A stretch of DNA of 64,000 nucleotides from Aquibacillus sediminis (lineage in GTDB: Bacteria > Bacillota > Bacilli > Bacillales > Amphibacillaceae): positions 1 through 64,000 of the forward strand of contig NZ_SZNM01000007.1 of NCBI RefSeq assembly GCF_005870085.1, written 5' to 3'. Shown here in pieces: positions 62,657 to 64,000 of the stretch. The position numbers were made by a program, and so were the translations under genes. The notes under the pieces were generated by a model. The model was not told the origin of the DNA. It searched no databases and was given only the letters and a program-made list of their open reading frames with translations. Within the stretch, counting starts at the first letter, position 1; each line of letters begins with the position of its first letter.

Positions 62657-64000
62657 ATGGTAAAAATAACGAAAAAAAATGAAGTGGTAGAAAAGTTTAT
62701 AAATCAGGATTATAAGCTGTTTGTAGATGGAGAATATATTTCGGCGGCTTCAGGAAAAACGTTTGAGGTTTTGAACCCTACTACCACAGAAAAAATTGCA
62801 GAAGTGGAGGAAGGTGATGGGAAGGATATATCTTATGCAATTGATCGGGCGAAAAAGGCTTTCCCTGTCTGGGCAAATTACTCTAAAGAAGAACGAGCAG
62901 TTGTCTTAGAAAAAATGGGACAGAATTTTCGGGATAATCTTGGTGAGTTGGCACAACTAGAATCTCTACAGACAGGCCGTCCGATAAGAGAAATGAAATC
63001 CCAGCTTGCTAGATTACCAGAGTGGTTTACTTATTTTGCTAGTGTTTTAAGAACGCATGAAGAACAGGTAAGGCCATTTAGCGGTCCTTATCTTGCATAC
63101 TCTGAACGGTTTCCTTTGGGGGTTGTTGGATTAATCACTCCGTGGAACCATCCGCTATTAATATTAACGAAAAAATTAGTACCAGCATTAGCAGGTGGTA
63201 ATAGTTTAGTTGTCAAGCCATCTGAACTAGCACCTCTAAGTGTCTTGAAAATTGGCCAAATCGCTAAAGAAGCAGGAGTACCAGATGGTGTGCTAAATAT
63301 TGTTCCAGGATTTGGTGCAACTGCAGGTGCAGCTCTCTGCAAAGATACTAGAATAGCGAAAATAGACGTAACAGGTGGAACAGAAACGGGGAGAATCATA
63401 GCGCAGCAAGCGGGTTATAATTTAACCAAAATTAGCTGCGAGTTAGGAGGAAAGGCGTCCAGTCTGTTTTTTGAAGATGTAGATGTAGACAGTGCGGTCA
63501 ATAACGCAGCGTTTGCAGCATTTATCGCTACAGGTCAAACGTGTGTACAAGGTGCAAGGCTCTTAGTACACGAAAGTTTATATGAAGAATTTGTTGGAAA
63601 ATTAGCAGAAAAGGTTAAAAACATAAAAATTGGTGATCCATTAGAAATAGAAACACAAATGGGACCACTTATCTCACTAAAACAACTAGAGTTAACTGAA
63701 AAATATGTGAGGATAGGTTTGCAAGAAGGTGCTAGATTAGTATCTGGTGGAGCTAAACCTAGTACTCCTGAAAAAGGGTATTATTTTGAACCTACTATTT
63801 TTGCTGATGTAAAAAATGATATGCGTATTGCTCAAGAAGAAATCTTTGGTCCAATCACTACGGTAATCCCTTTTAAAACAGAAGAGGAAGCCATTCGTTT
63901 AGCAAATTCAACTGAATTTGGATTGGCGATGAGTGTATGGACAAATGATATAAAACGAGCACATCGTGTAACAAATCAACTAGAGTGTGGTATTGCTTGG
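62657..64000 (+). CDS. Aldehyde dehydrogenase (aminomuconate/hydroxymuconate-semialdehyde type), 3' end outside window
   Basis: The frame is open for 448 codons from ATG 62657 to the window edge. Family motifs are VGLITPWNHPLLILTKKL, VVKPSELAPLS, DVTGGTETGR, the general base in CELGGKASSLFF, the nucleophile in GQTCVQGARLLV, and [17 protein letters not shown] lies 8 nt upstream, inside the end of the nitrilase gene. A full ALDH is about 490 aa, so only the C-terminus is cut. With an ACMSD-like enzyme upstream it probably oxidises a muconate semialdehyde. Confidence 0.85.
   Translation, partial: MVKITKKNEVVEKFINQDYKLFVDGEYISAASGKTFEVLNPTTTEKIAEVEEGDGKDISYAIDRAKKAFPVWANYSKEERAVVLEKMGQNFRDNLGELAQLESLQTGRPIREMKSQLARLPEWFTYFASVLRTHEEQVRPFSGPYLAYSERFPLGVVGLITPWNHPLLILTKKLVPALAGGNSLVVKPSELAPLSVLKIGQIAKEAGVPDGVLNIVPGFGATAGAALCKDTRIAKIDVTGGTETGRIIAQQAGYNLTKISCELGGKASSLFFEDVDVDSAVNNAAFAAFIATGQTCVQGARLLVHESLYEEFVGKLAEKVKNIKIGDPLEIETQMGPLISLKQLELTEKYVRIGLQEGARLVSGGAKPSTPEKGYYFEPTIFADVKNDMRIAQEEIFGPITTVIPFKTEEEAIRLANSTEFGLAMSVWTNDIKRAHRVTNQLECGIAW

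Overview
The window looks like chromosomal DNA from a low-GC, Gram-positive Bacillaceae bacterium, possibly near Oceanobacillus or Virgibacillus. The basis is AT-rich sequence, strong GGAGG ribosome binding sites with TTG and GTG starts, LxxC lipoproteins, cre-type catabolite sites, a YndM protein and an iol cluster whose proteins resemble those of Bacillus subtilis. The genus is inference. No rRNA, tRNA or CRISPR array was seen. Almost all intact genes are on the + strand.

Layout. 1-2500 is a mobile-element scar: an IS200/IS605 TnpA element cut by the window edge, a slice of an interrupted membrane transporter, a TnpB element whose gene is split by a small GC-richer repeat, and two strongly folded non-coding stretches. 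2515-8065 holds a truncated GTP cyclohydrolase II, a Fur-box-controlled ferric-siderophore uptake operon (binding protein and two permeases, no ATPase) and an MFS exporter. 8491-16457 is a hexarate (D-glucarate type) operon: FadR-type regulator, KdgD, 2-oxoglutarate semialdehyde dehydrogenase, a tripartite tricarboxylate transporter and glucarate dehydratase. 16630-18350 carries a broken Rieske ferredoxin, yndM and a poorly explained AT-rich gap.

18358-32231 is a myo-inositol catabolic region: two DeoR/IolR-type regulators, a tautomerase, two Gfo/Idh/MocA dehydrogenases, a sodium:solute symporter, then iolA-B-C-D-E and iolJ. The two operons share a nearly identical promoter carrying a cre-like site. 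rpiA follows. 34324-45421 is the least conventional block: a CdaR-type regulator followed by glycerate kinase, a 2-hydroxyacid dehydrogenase, a SucD-like acylating aldehyde dehydrogenase, a 4-hydroxybutyrate-dehydrogenase-like enzyme, an HMG-CoA-lyase-like enzyme, a TRAP transporter and a BenE-type permease. I cannot name its substrate.

45887-49429 has a CoA-disulfide-reductase-like flavoprotein, an FAD monooxygenase with a Dabb partner, and remnants. 49597-56180 is a malate utilisation region: two malic enzymes, a DcuS/CitA-type two-component system and a 2-hydroxycarboxylate transporter, with an almost identical 23-bp motif before each malic enzyme. 56243-59301 is a decay zone with an apparently intact type I toxin-antitoxin cassette and broken EAL and YqcI/YcgG genes. 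59302-64000 is the start of an operon with an isochorismatase-like hydrolase, an ACMSD-like decarboxylase, a tandem nitrilase whose second domain lacks its cysteine, and an aldehyde dehydrogenase that runs off the window.

Recurring small elements tie the window together: a ~55-nt hairpin after transporter genes at three sites, four copies (one intact) of a type I toxin cassette, and an intercistronic hairpin straight after the binding-protein gene in all three binding-protein-dependent transporter operons.
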